DNA of 42,956 nt from Paenibacillus phytorum (GTDB lineage Bacteria; Bacillota; Bacilli; Paenibacillales; NBRC-103111): the NCBI RefSeq assembly GCF_013141715.1, contig NZ_WHOA01000026.1, positions 1-42,956 on the forward strand. The letters run 5' to 3'. The position numbers were made by a program, and so were the translations under genes. Under the pieces are notes generated by a model that saw only the letters and a list, made by a program, of their open reading frames with translations, did not search any database and was not told the origin of the DNA. Below are positions 1 through 7,730 of this stretch, piece after piece; positions within the stretch are counted from its first letter, which is position 1; each line of letters opens with the position of its first letter.

Positions 1-54
1 AAGTTTCGTATCTAGTTTTCAGGGAATAATATTTCCTGAGTGTATATATATCTT

Positions 55-146
55 GGAGAGATACCCAAGTGGCTATAAGGGGACCCTCTGCTAAGGGGTT
101 AGACTGCGTAAGTGGTGCGAGGGTTCGAATCCCTCTCTCTCCGCCA
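55..146 (+). tRNA. tRNA-Ser (GCT)
   Basis: Cloverleaf with acceptor GGAGAGA pairing TCTCTCC, a long class II variable arm, T-loop TTCGAAT and encoded CCA. The anticodon loop CTGCTAA gives anticodon GCT (serine AGC/AGU codons). It is the first gene of an eight-tRNA cluster. Positions 1-54 upstream hold only spacer with a small hairpin (20-26/32-38) and no T-tract. Confidence 0.97.
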
Positions 147-173
147 GTTTCCAAATATATATACCTTTTATGT

Positions 174-250
174 GGCGGCGTAGCTCAGCTGGCTAGAGCG
201 TACGGTTCATACCCGTAAGGTCGGGGGTTCGAGCCCCTCTGCCGCTACCA
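174..250 (+). tRNA. tRNA-Met (CAT), elongator type
   Basis: Acceptor GGCGGCG pairs TGCCGCT through two G-U pairs, the anticodon loop is TTCATAC, and CCA is encoded. It has a paired first acceptor position and no run of three G-C pairs in the anticodon stem. It is therefore read as elongator rather than initiator Met; Ile2 (lysidine-modified CAT) cannot be excluded by eye. Confidence 0.93.
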
Positions 251-266
251 TAAAACCAATCTAGTC

Positions 267-342
267 GGAGGCTTAGCTCAGCTGGGAGAGCATCTGCCTT
301 ACAAGCAGAGGGTCGGCGGTTCGATCCCGTCAGCCTCCACCA
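267..342 (+). tRNA. tRNA-Val (TAC)
   Basis: Acceptor GGAGGCT/AGCCTCC, anticodon stem TCTGC/GCAGA around loop CTTACAA (anticodon TAC), T-loop TTCGATC, encoded CCA. Confidence 0.97.
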
Positions 343-355
343 TTTTTATCTTTAT

Positions 356-431
<76 letters not shown>

Positions 432-458
432 TTTTCATGGTAAGACCTTTTGTAGCAT

Positions 459-535
459 GGAGCTGTGGTGTAGTGGCCTAACATGCCTGCCTGTCACGCA
501 GGAGACCGCGGGTTCGAATCCCGTCAGCTCCGCCA
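459..535 (+). tRNA. tRNA-Asp (GTC)
   Basis: Acceptor GGAGCTG/CAGCTCC, anticodon stem CCTGC/GCAGG with loop CTGTCAC (anticodon GTC), discriminator G, encoded CCA. Confidence 0.97.
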
Positions 536-578
536 TTTTTTTTACAATTAATGTAGGACATGCTATAAATAATCATTT

Positions 579-651
<73 letters not shown>

Positions 652-695
652 TTGAGATGGTTGTATTGCTTTGGCAGTACGGGTATCTCGTATCC

Positions 696-777
696 GGAGG
701 CTTAGTGAAGTGGCTAAACACGGCAGACTGTAAATCTGCTCTCTTCGAGTTCGGTGGTTCGAATCCATCAGCCTCCA
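696..777 (+). tRNA. tRNA-Tyr (GTA)
   Basis: Acceptor GGAGGCT/AGCCTCC, anticodon stem GCAGA/TCTGC with loop CTGTAAA (anticodon GTA), and the long variable arm of bacterial tRNA-Tyr. CCA is not encoded. Confidence 0.97.
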
Positions 778-786
778 TTTTACCTT

Positions 787-859
787 GAGTCATTAGCTCA
801 GTTGGTAGAGCACCTGACTTTTAATCAGGGTGTCGTAGGTTCGAATCCTACATGACTCA
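787..859 (+). tRNA. tRNA-Lys (TTT)
   Basis: Acceptor GAGTCAT/ATGACTC, anticodon stem CCTGA/TCAGG with loop CTTTTAA (anticodon TTT). CCA is not encoded. Last gene of the cluster; an intrinsic terminator follows 20 bases later. Confidence 0.97.
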
Positions 860-878
860 CTTTTATTAGTAAACGTAG

Positions 879-899
879 AAGGCCGTGAGGTCTTTTTTT
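879..899 (+). terminator. Terminator of the tRNA cluster
   Basis: Stem AAGGCC (879-884) / GGTCTT (889-894) with loop GTGA, running into a T tract. Confidence 0.75.
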
Positions 900-943
900 G
901 TTTTATATAACCGAATAAGGGCGGATTCGCCCCTTACATAAAG

Positions 944-974
944 AAAAAGCATCCATAAGCAGGATGCTTTTTTT
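944..974. terminator. Bidirectional terminator
   Basis: Stem GCATCC (949-954) / GGATGC (962-967) flanked by A5 on the left and T7 on the right, so it can work in both directions. It lies immediately after the stop codon of the minus-strand gene at 975-1277 and also backs up the tRNA-cluster terminator. Confidence 0.85.
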
Positions 975-1277
975 CTATTTCAACTTGTCTGCAACGGACT
1001 TCATTTTTTGCTTCATAGAGGCAGGTTTATCACGTCGATCGTCGATCTTAATAGATGTCGAGACTCGCTCTGCACCATTCGTAAAAGGGACTTCGTGGAC
1101 GGCTCGAATGACTTCCAGCAGTCGATCCAAGGGACCCTCTAGAATGGTACCCATAGGAGTCATTTCAAAAGCGATATTGGAATGTTTCTCGAGTTCTTTG
1201 TGCAGATCTGCTACATAACCGCTAAGGCTGGTTGTGGCTGTTCCTATAGGGATAATGGTGAATTCTGCGATAGCCAT
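975..1277 (-). CDS. Thiamine-binding protein, MTH1187/YqgV (UPF0045) family
   Basis: 100-residue cytosolic protein with the full length and pattern of the MTH1187 family: N-terminal MAIAEFTIIPIGT, a middle MTPMGTILEG segment and a C-terminal basic helix. Members have a ferredoxin-like fold, form tetramers and have been reported to bind thiamine; the physiological role is still poorly defined. The start at 1277 is chosen because AGGAG lies 11 bases upstream and the family begins here; an upstream in-frame extension to 1346 has no support. It is separated by 94 bases from the GMC oxidoreductase gene, so co-transcription is possible but not shown. A strong terminator directly follows. Confidence 0.85.
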   Translation of the reverse strand: MAIAEFTIIPIGTATTSLSGYVADLHKELEKHSNIAFEMTPMGTILEGPLDRLLEVIRAVHEVPFTNGAERVSTSIKIDDRRDKPASMKQKMKSVADKLK

Positions 1278-1371
1278 GGAGGTCACTTCTCCTTTCATCT
1301 TGTAAAGCTCTTCTTCATTGTAGATGAGTGACCGCAGGCAATGCAATTTACCGTGAAGCTAACTCCGTCAA

Positions 1372-2934
1372 TTAAGAACTGGCAAGGTCAATAATATAAT
1401 CGGCTGTTCTTGCAGCAAGCGCCATGACGGTGTTGGTTGGATTCCCTCCGCTGGAGGTTACGAAGAGACTCGCATCGCAAATGAACAAGTTCGGGATGTC
1501 GTGGCTTTGACCGTAAGAATTGACGACGGAAGTAGCTGGGTCATTCCCCATGCGGCAGCCGCCCATGAGATGCTGTGTATCGGATACCACGTAGGCGACC
1601 TCGCCTCCGGCTGCTTTGAGGATAAGTTTCATATTCTCCACAGCGTGATCGATTATTTTAAGATCGTTATCTCCATAATTGAAGGTAACGGAGGCACGAG
1701 GCATTCCGTTTTCATCTTTTTCAGCGGATAAGGAGATATGATTGTCCCACTGTGGAAGCACTTCACCAACCATGGTTAAACGCCCATAGTAGTTGTAATC
1801 AAGCATGATTTGCCTAAGCTGCGGCCCCCAGATGGGCTCGTGAGACGCTTTGCTGATCCCCTGAGCCATATCTATAGGTCTCGAGCCATGAGAGTGAATG
1901 GTATAGCCACGAGCGAAGCCTCTGCGCGGATCGGTTTCATAGAAATCTTGTGTGGAGGCTAACACAGGTGTGCCTTTATACAAACGAACCTCTTGCTCAA
2001 ATTTGGCGTAAACATCATTACTGCTATGCGTCATAATCGCGCGGCCTACCCAGCCGCTGGAGTTCGCCAAACCATTAGGAAATTGAGGAGTAGCAGAGTG
2101 AAGCAGCAGGCGAGGGGTCTCGACAACATGAGCGCATAAAATAACAGTTTTGGCACGTTGGCGGTAGGTCTTTCCCTCGTTAACAAAGAGAACACCTTTG
2201 ACATGCCCTTCTGTATCGACTTCGATTTGGGTAACCATACAATTAGGAAGAATTTCGGCCCCAGCTTGAACGGCTTTAGGGATATGAACGATCAAAGTAC
2301 TAAACTTGGCATTCGGCATACAGCCCTCGATGCAGAAGCCGCGATTGGTGCAGGGTGGACGGCCTTCAAAAGGAGCAGATAGAATAGCAAGCGGTGTAAC
2401 CGCGGATTGAATGCCAAGTGCTTCGCAACCTTTTTGAAATAAGTAAGCATTAGGACTTAGGGGATCACGCTCTGGATAAGGGTAAGGCCCATTGAAATTT
2501 CCCCAAGGGAAATGTTTCGGTCCAGAAACAGCAATTTCTTTTTCGATTTTACTATAGTAAGGCTCAAGATCCTTGTAGTGAATGGGCCAATTTTCACCAA
2601 CGCCGTCAATGGACTTTGTTTTGAAATCTGATTCATGGAAACGCAAAAAAACACCGGTAAAATTCTGCGTCCCTCCGCCTATCCCCCTACCCGAATTGTG
2701 GCTCCCCATACCAAATGGTTCTGTCCCATCAACAATACGAGTATCTTCCCATGCTAAACTCCGCATGCTCAGCTCGTCACTAACGAAATCCTTCTGAGGA
2801 TCCCGCCAAGGGCCAGCATCGATTACAACAACACTAAGGCCGGCTTCACTCAGCTCTTTAGCTAGTACACCGCCTGCTGCACCTGCACCTACAATGACGA
2901 TATCAGCAGCATCATGTTCATGTCTCCACTTCAT
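1372..2934 (-). CDS. GMC-family FAD oxidoreductase (gluconate 2-dehydrogenase large-subunit type)
   Basis: 520-residue flavoprotein. The N-terminus carries the FAD-binding Rossmann motif GAGAAGG (residues 16-22). The C-terminal GMC domain has a HLMGG histidine segment and a GGNPTNT segment, where the catalytic His/Asn pair of the family sits. Such enzymes oxidise sugars or polyols and pass electrons on through partner subunits. The ATG at 2934 overlaps the TGA of the upstream subunit-3 gene (ATGA), implying translational coupling; a TTG at 2955 is also in frame but less likely. The neighbours are a subunit-3-like protein and a small membrane protein; no cytochrome c subunit gene is present. 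The substrate cannot be told from sequence. Confidence 0.88.
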   Translation of the reverse strand: MKWRHEHDAADIVIVGAGAAGGVLAKELSEAGLSVVVIDAGPWRDPQKDFVSDELSMRSLAWEDTRIVDGTEPFGMGSHNSGRGIGGGTQNFTGVFLRFHESDFKTKSIDGVGENWPIHYKDLEPYYSKIEKEIAVSGPKHFPWGNFNGPYPYPERDPLSPNAYLFQKGCEALGIQSAVTPLAILSAPFEGRPPCTNRGFCIEGCMPNAKFSTLIVHIPKAVQAGAEILPNCMVTQIEVDTEGHVKGVLFVNEGKTYRQRAKTVILCAHVVETPRLLLHSATPQFPNGLANSSGWVGRAIMTHSSNDVYAKFEQEVRLYKGTPVLASTQDFYETDPRRGFARGYTIHSHGSRPIDMAQGISKASHEPIWGPQLRQIMLDYNYYGRLTMVGEVLPQWDNHISLSAEKDENGMPRASVTFNYGDNDLKIIDHAVENMKLILKAAGGEVAYVVSDTQHLMGGCRMGNDPATSVVNSYGQSHDIPNLFICDASLFVTSSGGNPTNTVMALAARTADYIIDLASS

Positions 2935-3527
2935 GGCCTCCTCACTGCCTCCCAAGGATCAAGTTGGCCAGGTTCTGCTCTTACATATCCACGAGGATAG
3001 GCAGGGCCGCCAAAACCGATCTCCGACCAAACTAAAGGATGTGAGTAATAGGCCTCTACACATAATTGAAGGAGTTTGTGAAACAATGCAGTTTGCGGAA
3101 TGCCCTCCCAAGCTTCTGTTGAAGGGTAGCTGGCATCACTGATTTGGCGCATGATATGCTTTTGAGCAGCTTCGTCTAATTGGAAGAAAGGTCGGCTATC
3201 GGCTATCCATCCAGCCTCGTCAATAGCTTTAAGTCCCTGGCGCAGGAGGTTTTGAATGGGGGGGACATTGACCTTTCGCTGTCCTTCCCCTTTATTTTCT
3301 GCCAACGTTTGATCGATATGAGTAAGGATCGTTTGAGTAATATCTCCTCGATGATCATCCATGAGCAAAGCGCACCAAGCTCGCAATGTTTCCGCTTCTA
3401 CTGGCGTTAGAAAACGGTGCGAATGTTCACGCTGAAGTCGGGAGGTCACAATGGACCGTGTATGGGAATCCCATTCCTTTTGCTCATCCATGACGTTATA
3501 GGTCGGATAATAGGTATGATTCTTCAT
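2931..3527 (-). CDS. Gluconate 2-dehydrogenase subunit 3 family protein
   Basis: 198-residue protein resembling subunit 3 (gamma) of membrane gluconate/sugar dehydrogenases: an N-terminal region with the typical LTPVEAETLRAW segment and a C-terminal YYSHPLVWSEIGFGGPAYP motif. In characterised systems this subunit accompanies the GMC flavoprotein and is needed for its activity or export. No Tat (twin-Arg) or Sec signal is visible here, which differs from many subunit-3 proteins and suggests a cytoplasmic or membrane-associated complex. It is the middle gene of a three-gene cluster, 6 bases after the small membrane protein and overlapping the oxidoreductase by 4 bases. The AGGA in its ribosome binding site lies at the end of the preceding gene. 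Confidence 0.83.
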   Translation of the reverse strand: MKNHTYYPTYNVMDEQKEWDSHTRSIVTSRLQREHSHRFLTPVEAETLRAWCALLMDDHRGDITQTILTHIDQTLAENKGEGQRKVNVPPIQNLLRQGLKAIDEAGWIADSRPFFQLDEAAQKHIMRQISDASYPSTEAWEGIPQTALFHKLLQLCVEAYYSHPLVWSEIGFGGPAYPRGYVRAEPGQLDPWEAVRRP

Positions 3528-3533
3528 GGTAAG

Positions 3534-3827
3534 TCATCCTCCATAGATAGCGGTAAGACCCAAAATACTAATGATCGAAAATAGTAAAGGCATCATCACC
3601 GGCGGACCTGTAAGAAAATTTCGCAATGCTAAGCCGCCTACTCGTTTCTGAACACCTTTGATGTGAAATATAAAGCCGATTATTCCTTGAATGACACCAA
3701 GCCAGAAGGAGATGTGGGTCACTATATACCAGCCTTTGCTATTCAGCAGTGTGCTGATGATGGAGACGAAACTAATCACAAGAGCCAGAATAACGGGGCC
3801 CCACATAAATTTGCGACTCCAAACCAT
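3534..3827 (-). CDS. Small three-helix membrane protein of the GMC cluster
   Basis: 97-residue hydrophobic protein with about three predicted membrane helices (roughly residues 8-27, 34-56 and 74-95). The start at 3827 is fixed by an AGGAGG 9 bases upstream; a GTG at 3857 would place that site inside the coding sequence. I do not recognise a named family. Being first in the cluster with a dehydrogenase pair, it may anchor the complex in the membrane or pass electrons to the quinone pool, but it has no visible heme-binding CxxCH motif, so this is inference only. Confidence 0.72.
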   Translation of the reverse strand: MVWSRKFMWGPVILALVISFVSIISTLLNSKGWYIVTHISFWLGVIQGIIGFIFHIKGVQKRVGGLALRNFLTGPPVMMPLLFSIISILGLTAIYGG

Positions 3828-3869
3828 TTGTCTGAGCCTCCTACTGGATGAAATCACCCTAGTACAATT

Positions 3870-4080
3870 ATTTCCAAATTACCAAAGATTATGAGTTGGT
3901 TTTATTTGGCCATATTAACCATGCTTCTGGATTCCGGCAAAAATATCGGACATATCGGTATCTATGTGGGGTAACGGGAATATGATCCATACGTACGGTG
4001 AAGGTGGCGTGAAGTTCACTTCCATCAATAAAGAATGGTGGGCGGATCATTATGTAACGGCTCGTCGAGTGTTAAACTAA
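3870..4080 (+). pseudogene. Remnant of an NlpC/P60 cell-wall endopeptidase C-terminus
   Basis: Reading from about 3921 gives a segment ending HIGIYVG; one extra G in the run at 3968-3971 then shifts the frame, and from 3970 the sequence continues NGNMIHTYGEGG and ends ADHYVTARRVLN at the TAA at 4078-4080. This matches the end of NlpC/P60 peptidases, where HVGIYxGNGxxIHA holds the catalytic His region and (F)xxARRV is typical of the last strand. An upstream frame reads ELVLF (near 3888-3902), like the GDLVFF motif, suggesting a second frameshift. The catalytic Cys domain is gone, so the gene is dead. No start, ribosome binding site or open frame supports function. Confidence 0.72.
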
Positions 4081-4210
4081 ATCACCAAACGAAACAGATC
4101 CCTTTTGCAGTAGCTGCAGGAGGGGTCTTTCACATTCACATGAGGCGGGGCACATATGTTACAATAAGAAGATAGATATAGAAGATATATGGGAGTAAGG
4201 AGAGAGGCAG

Positions 4211-5326
4211 ATGGATTGGGAGCGTGTAAAAGAGCGTTTGGAAGCGGTTTTACAATCACCTATGCAGATTAGCTTGATGCCCGAGGCAGATTGGGAGCAT
4301 TTGGCGGAAGAGCAGGCAGAGAATCTTGAGAGCTTTAGTCGAAGTGTTGTGCGTGGTCAGGATGTGCTTTTTTATTTATCCAAAGAACATAAAGATATTC
4401 GCATTCTGCAGGTTTCCGAAGCCAAACTAACATCTTCAGAGCGCAAGCTTGTTGAGTTAACGGTAGAGTCAAAGATGACACTAGAAAAGAAGCAGTGGGG
4501 AGTCTTTTTATCTGAAGATGAAAGAAAGGCGCACCAATTAAGAGATTGGTTGCTGCAGCAGATGGAACGCGGTTCAACCCATGCTGAGCTGCCGGATGCG
4601 CTTGCTTCACAATCCTCTCTGTATTCAACGAAAATTCCGTTGTTGTTATATGGGGACTATTCTCAAAATCAGCGCGTTTCCTATGCGGAACTGAAAAAGT
4701 TGTTGGAGTCTTTCTTTGAATCGGAGATTATCCTGATTCCTTTACTAGATAAAGAGTGGCTGATCCTAGCACCCGAAGGTCTACTAACCAGTGGTAGCGA
4801 AGAGCGAGAAGGGGATGAGGAAGAAAGCGTAGAGCAGATACTCGACGCTCTCGGCTCAGGGCTGTATGAAATGCTTGCTAATGAGTGGGTTGGCGAATGC
4901 CACCTAGCCATTGATTATCCGGTAAAGCCTTCGAAATCGCTGTTTGCCACGATTCTCAAGTTGAGGGAGACCATCATGTTAGGGCGTTCTTTTCATGTAG
5001 GCAGCTTTATTCATCTTCGTTGGGAGCTTCGTTTGGAGAAGCTGCTGCACTTGATTGATGAAGAGGAAAAGGCAGAATTCCTAGAGCAGGTACTTCGCGG
5101 CATAGACCATGTGCTGGATGCAGAGACGGTAATCACGCTGGAGCATTTCTTCACACTGGACTGCAACGTTAGTGAAACAGCGAAGAAGTTATATATACAT
5201 CGCAATACCTTGCTATATCGTTTGGACAAGTTTAAAAATGAGACCGGACTCGATGTGAGAACGTTCAATCATGCGGTATTAGTGAGACTTGCATTACTAT
5301 TGTACAAAGTAACGAAAAGAAAGTGA
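4211..5326 (+). CDS. PucR/CdaR-type transcriptional regulator
   Basis: 371-residue protein whose C-terminus (about residues 305-367) carries the PucR-type helix-turn-helix: LEHFFTLDCNVSETAKKLYI, then HRNTLLYRLDKF. The family (PucR, CdaR, sugar-diacid regulators) uses this domain to bind DNA and a variable N-terminal part to sense a ligand. Here residues 1-290 show no recognisable domain, so the signal is unknown. The start has AGGAG 8 bases upstream. It directly precedes the carbohydrate ABC-transporter ATPase gene, 111 bases away, and may control that gene or sugar transport more widely; this is inference from position. Confidence 0.8.
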   Translation: MDWERVKERLEAVLQSPMQISLMPEADWEHLAEEQAENLESFSRSVVRGQDVLFYLSKEHKDIRILQVSEAKLTSSERKLVELTVESKMTLEKKQWGVFLSEDERKAHQLRDWLLQQMERGSTHAELPDALASQSSLYSTKIPLLLYGDYSQNQRVSYAELKKLLESFFESEIILIPLLDKEWLILAPEGLLTSGSEEREGDEEESVEQILDALGSGLYEMLANEWVGECHLAIDYPVKPSKSLFATILKLRETIMLGRSFHVGSFIHLRWELRLEKLLHLIDEEEKAEFLEQVLRGIDHVLDAETVITLEHFFTLDCNVSETAKKLYIHRNTLLYRLDKFKNETGLDVRTFNHAVLVRLALLLYKVTKRK

Positions 5327-5347
5327 TTTTTTTGTAGGGATTGTGCA

Positions 5348-5376
5348 TAGTCAGTCCGGACTTCGTAGGGTAAGAT
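5348..5376 (+). promoter_or_regulatory. Possible promoter with central palindrome before the ABC ATPase
   Basis: TAGTCA (5348-5353) and TAAGAT (5371-5376) with 17 bases between form a mediocre sigma-A promoter. The perfect palindrome AGTCCGGACT (5353-5362) lies in the spacer, where a repressor could sit. Confidence 0.35.
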
Positions 5377-5437
5377 GAGTATATTGAAAAGTTGATCAGC
5401 AAGCATATGATCGATAAATCGTAGGGGGAATGAAACC

Positions 5438-6568
5438 ATGGCAGGCGTACGTTTAAATCATATCGTGAAAAGATATTCTGGTGCAGAAGAATCCACAGTT
5501 AAAGATTTCCATCTTGAAGTTGAAGATAAAGAGTTCGTCGTATTGGTTGGAGCATCCGGTTGCGGAAAATCCACAACTCTTCGTATGATCGCAGGATTAG
5601 AGGAAATTACTGAAGGTGAACTTTACATCGGCGACCGCCTTGTAAATGATGTAGCTCCAAAAGACCGCGATATCGCGATGGTTTTCCAATCTTACGCCCT
5701 TTACCCACATATGACTGTATATCAAAACATGGCATTCGGCTTGAAACTTCGTAAATTCAAAAAAGCAGATATCGATGCTCGCGTTCGTGAAGCAGCGAAA
5801 ATCTTGGATATTGTTCATTTGCTTGATCGCAAACCAAAAGCTCTTTCCGGTGGTCAACGTCAACGTGTTGCCTTGGGTCGTGCGATTGTTCGTGAGCCAC
5901 AAGTATTCTTAATGGATGAGCCGCTTTCCAACTTGGATGCGAAACTTCGTGTACAAATGCGTGCGGAAATCACAAAATTAACAAAACGTCTTGGTGTTAC
6001 AACGATCTACGTAACGCATGACCAAATCGAAGCAATGACAATGGGCGATCGCATCGTTGTTATGGATAAAGGTATCATTCAACAAGCAGCTACACCTGAA
6101 GAAATCTACAACTTCCCTGTTAACATCTTCGTTGCGGGTTTCATCGGATCCCCATCCATGAACTTCATGACAGGTACATTAACACAAGAAGGCAGCGGTA
6201 TTTTCTTCAAAGCAGGTACTGTAAACGTAGAAGTTCCAGCTGGTAAAGCACAAGTACTGAAAGACAAAGGTTTCGTAGGTAAAGAAGTGATTCTGGGTGT
6301 TCGTCCAGAAGATATCCACGAAGAGCCTGTATTCTTGGAAGCATCCCCGAACACAGTATTCAACGTTAACGTTGAGTTGACTGAGAACTTGGGTCACGAA
6401 ATGTACTTGTACCTGAACGGTATCGGCGCTAACACAGTAATCGCACGAGTTGACGGTCGCTCAGGAATCAAAGAAGGCACAAATGTTAAATTGGCTCTAG
6501 ACATGAACAAAGTTCATTTCTTCGATAAAGATACAACATTGTCCATCTTGGTTAACCCTAATCTATAA
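5438..6568 (+). CDS. ugpC: Carbohydrate ABC transporter ATP-binding protein (UgpC/MsmX type)
   Basis: 376-residue ATPase of the MalK/UgpC/MsmX group: Walker A GASGCGKST (residues 38-46), signature LSGGQRQRVALGRA, Walker B VFLMDEP, H-loop THD and a C-terminal TOBE regulatory region. In Firmicutes one such protein typically energises several sugar importers; no permease or binding-protein genes are adjacent, which fits that shared role. The start has an AGGGGGA ribosome binding site. Its codons are strongly biased (CTT/CGT/AAA-rich), like the glycolytic genes later in the window, pointing to high expression. It ends in a strong terminator. UgpC versus MsmX naming is a matter of convention here. 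Confidence 0.93.
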   Translation: MAGVRLNHIVKRYSGAEESTVKDFHLEVEDKEFVVLVGASGCGKSTTLRMIAGLEEITEGELYIGDRLVNDVAPKDRDIAMVFQSYALYPHMTVYQNMAFGLKLRKFKKADIDARVREAAKILDIVHLLDRKPKALSGGQRQRVALGRAIVREPQVFLMDEPLSNLDAKLRVQMRAEITKLTKRLGVTTIYVTHDQIEAMTMGDRIVVMDKGIIQQAATPEEIYNFPVNIFVAGFIGSPSMNFMTGTLTQEGSGIFFKAGTVNVEVPAGKAQVLKDKGFVGKEVILGVRPEDIHEEPVFLEASPNTVFNVNVELTENLGHEMYLYLNGIGANTVIARVDGRSGIKEGTNVKLALDMNKVHFFDKDTTLSILVNPNL

Positions 6569-6582
6569 GTTTGAAGAGAAAG

Positions 6583-6608
6583 GCCAGCCGTTATCGGCTG
6601 GCTTTTTT
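6583..6608 (+). terminator. Terminator after ugpC
   Basis: Perfect 8-bp stem GCCAGCCG (6583-6590) / CGGCTGGC (6595-6602), loop TTAT, followed by T6. Confidence 0.93.
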
Positions 6609-6639
6609 GTCTGTTCATATAGTTTCACGAACACTTTAG

Positions 6640-6668
6640 TTGATTTCAACTAACTATTCCATTACGAT
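6640..6668 (+). promoter_or_regulatory. Candidate hprK promoter overlapped by a dyad
   Basis: TTGATT (6640-6645), 17-base spacer, TACGAT (6663-6668). The -35 lies at the centre of the perfect inverted repeat TTAGTTGA/TCAACTAA (6636-6653). A second pair of arms, ATAGTTTCA (6619-6627) and TGAAACTAT (6668-6676), encloses the whole promoter. Confidence 0.45.
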
Positions 6669-6741
6669 GAAACTATTGGAAGAATGAATAATAGCAGATG
6701 AAGCACGTTTTGCACAGGCAAAACTCGGAGGAGACAGGACG

Positions 6742-7683
6742 ATGGCCAAAAAAGTAAAGGTTTCCGAATTGGTGGAGGTACTCCATATGGAGGTTCTTGC
6801 AGGTGAATCTGGACTAAAACGCCCTATAACAACCGGTGATCTGTACCGTCCAGGTCTCGAGATGGCCGGATATTTTAATTACCATCCAAGAGAACGTATC
6901 CAGATGTTAGGAAAGACGGAAGTCACCTTCATGGAAATGTTAACGACGGGTGTCAGGCGCAATCGGGTAGAGCAGCTATGCTCGCCGGAGGAAACACCTT
7001 GTATCATCGTGACAAGAGGATTAGATGTCCCAATTGAATTATTGGAAGAAGCGACGAAGCGTGATCTTCCCGTACTTCGAAGCCAAATGTCTACGACGAT
7101 TTTTGCAAGTCGTTTAACAGGATTTCTAGAGAATAAATTAGCTCCAAGTACGACAATCCATGGTGTACTTGTCGATGTATACGGAATTGGTATGCTCATT
7201 ACTGGGAGCAGCGGCATCGGGAAAAGTGAAACCGCGCTTGAGCTTGTAAAAAGAGGCCATCGGCTTATTGCTGATGACGCCGTAGAAATTCGTCAAAATG
7301 GCGATAAGGTGCTCACAGGAAATGCTCCTGAGCTTATTCGTCATTTGCTTGAAATCCGCGGTGTGGGTATCATTAATGTGATGACTTTATTCGGAGCTGG
7401 TGCTATCCGTAATGTGAAGAAGATTTCGGTTGTGGTTAAATTGGAAAATTGGCAGCAGGACAAGCAATATGACCGATTGGGCCTCGATGAAGAATTGACA
7501 CGCATCATTGATACGGATCTGCCGCTCGTCACGATTCCTGTTCGCCCAGGACGAAACTTAGCAGTTATCGTCGAAGTGGCAGCGATGAACTATCGTTTAA
7601 AACGAATGGGATATAACGCGGCACTTCAGTTTACGAATAAGCTTACGGAGTCGCTGAACGAAGATTTTGAGGATTTCGATTGA
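6742..7683 (+). CDS. hprK: HPr kinase/phosphorylase
   Basis: 313-residue bifunctional enzyme that phosphorylates HPr (and Crh) on Ser46 with ATP or PPi and removes the phosphate again, setting carbon catabolite repression through CcpA. Walker A GSSGIGKS is at residues 155-162 and the HPrK signature [11 protein letters not shown] follows near 205-220. GGAGGAG precedes the ATG. It heads the conserved hprK-lgt-ppaX set. A possible protein substrate is encoded at 25797 in the same window, and PpaX, two genes on, removes the pyrophosphate made by its phosphorylase activity. Confidence 0.97.
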   Translation: MAKKVKVSELVEVLHMEVLAGESGLKRPITTGDLYRPGLEMAGYFNYHPRERIQMLGKTEVTFMEMLTTGVRRNRVEQLCSPEETPCIIVTRGLDVPIELLEEATKRDLPVLRSQMSTTIFASRLTGFLENKLAPSTTIHGVLVDVYGIGMLITGSSGIGKSETALELVKRGHRLIADDAVEIRQNGDKVLTGNAPELIRHLLEIRGVGIINVMTLFGAGAIRNVKKISVVVKLENWQQDKQYDRLGLDEELTRIIDTDLPLVTIPVRPGRNLAVIVEVAAMNYRLKRMGYNAALQFTNKLTESLNEDFEDFD

Positions 7684-7730
7684 TATTGATTAAGCAGTAA
7701 TTTATATAAATATAATGAAGGAGTGAAACT

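Noticed and set aside
1..54. End of an rRNA operon or 5S gene
   Set aside because: The sequence is too short and shows only a small hairpin; no 5S rRNA landmark is present.
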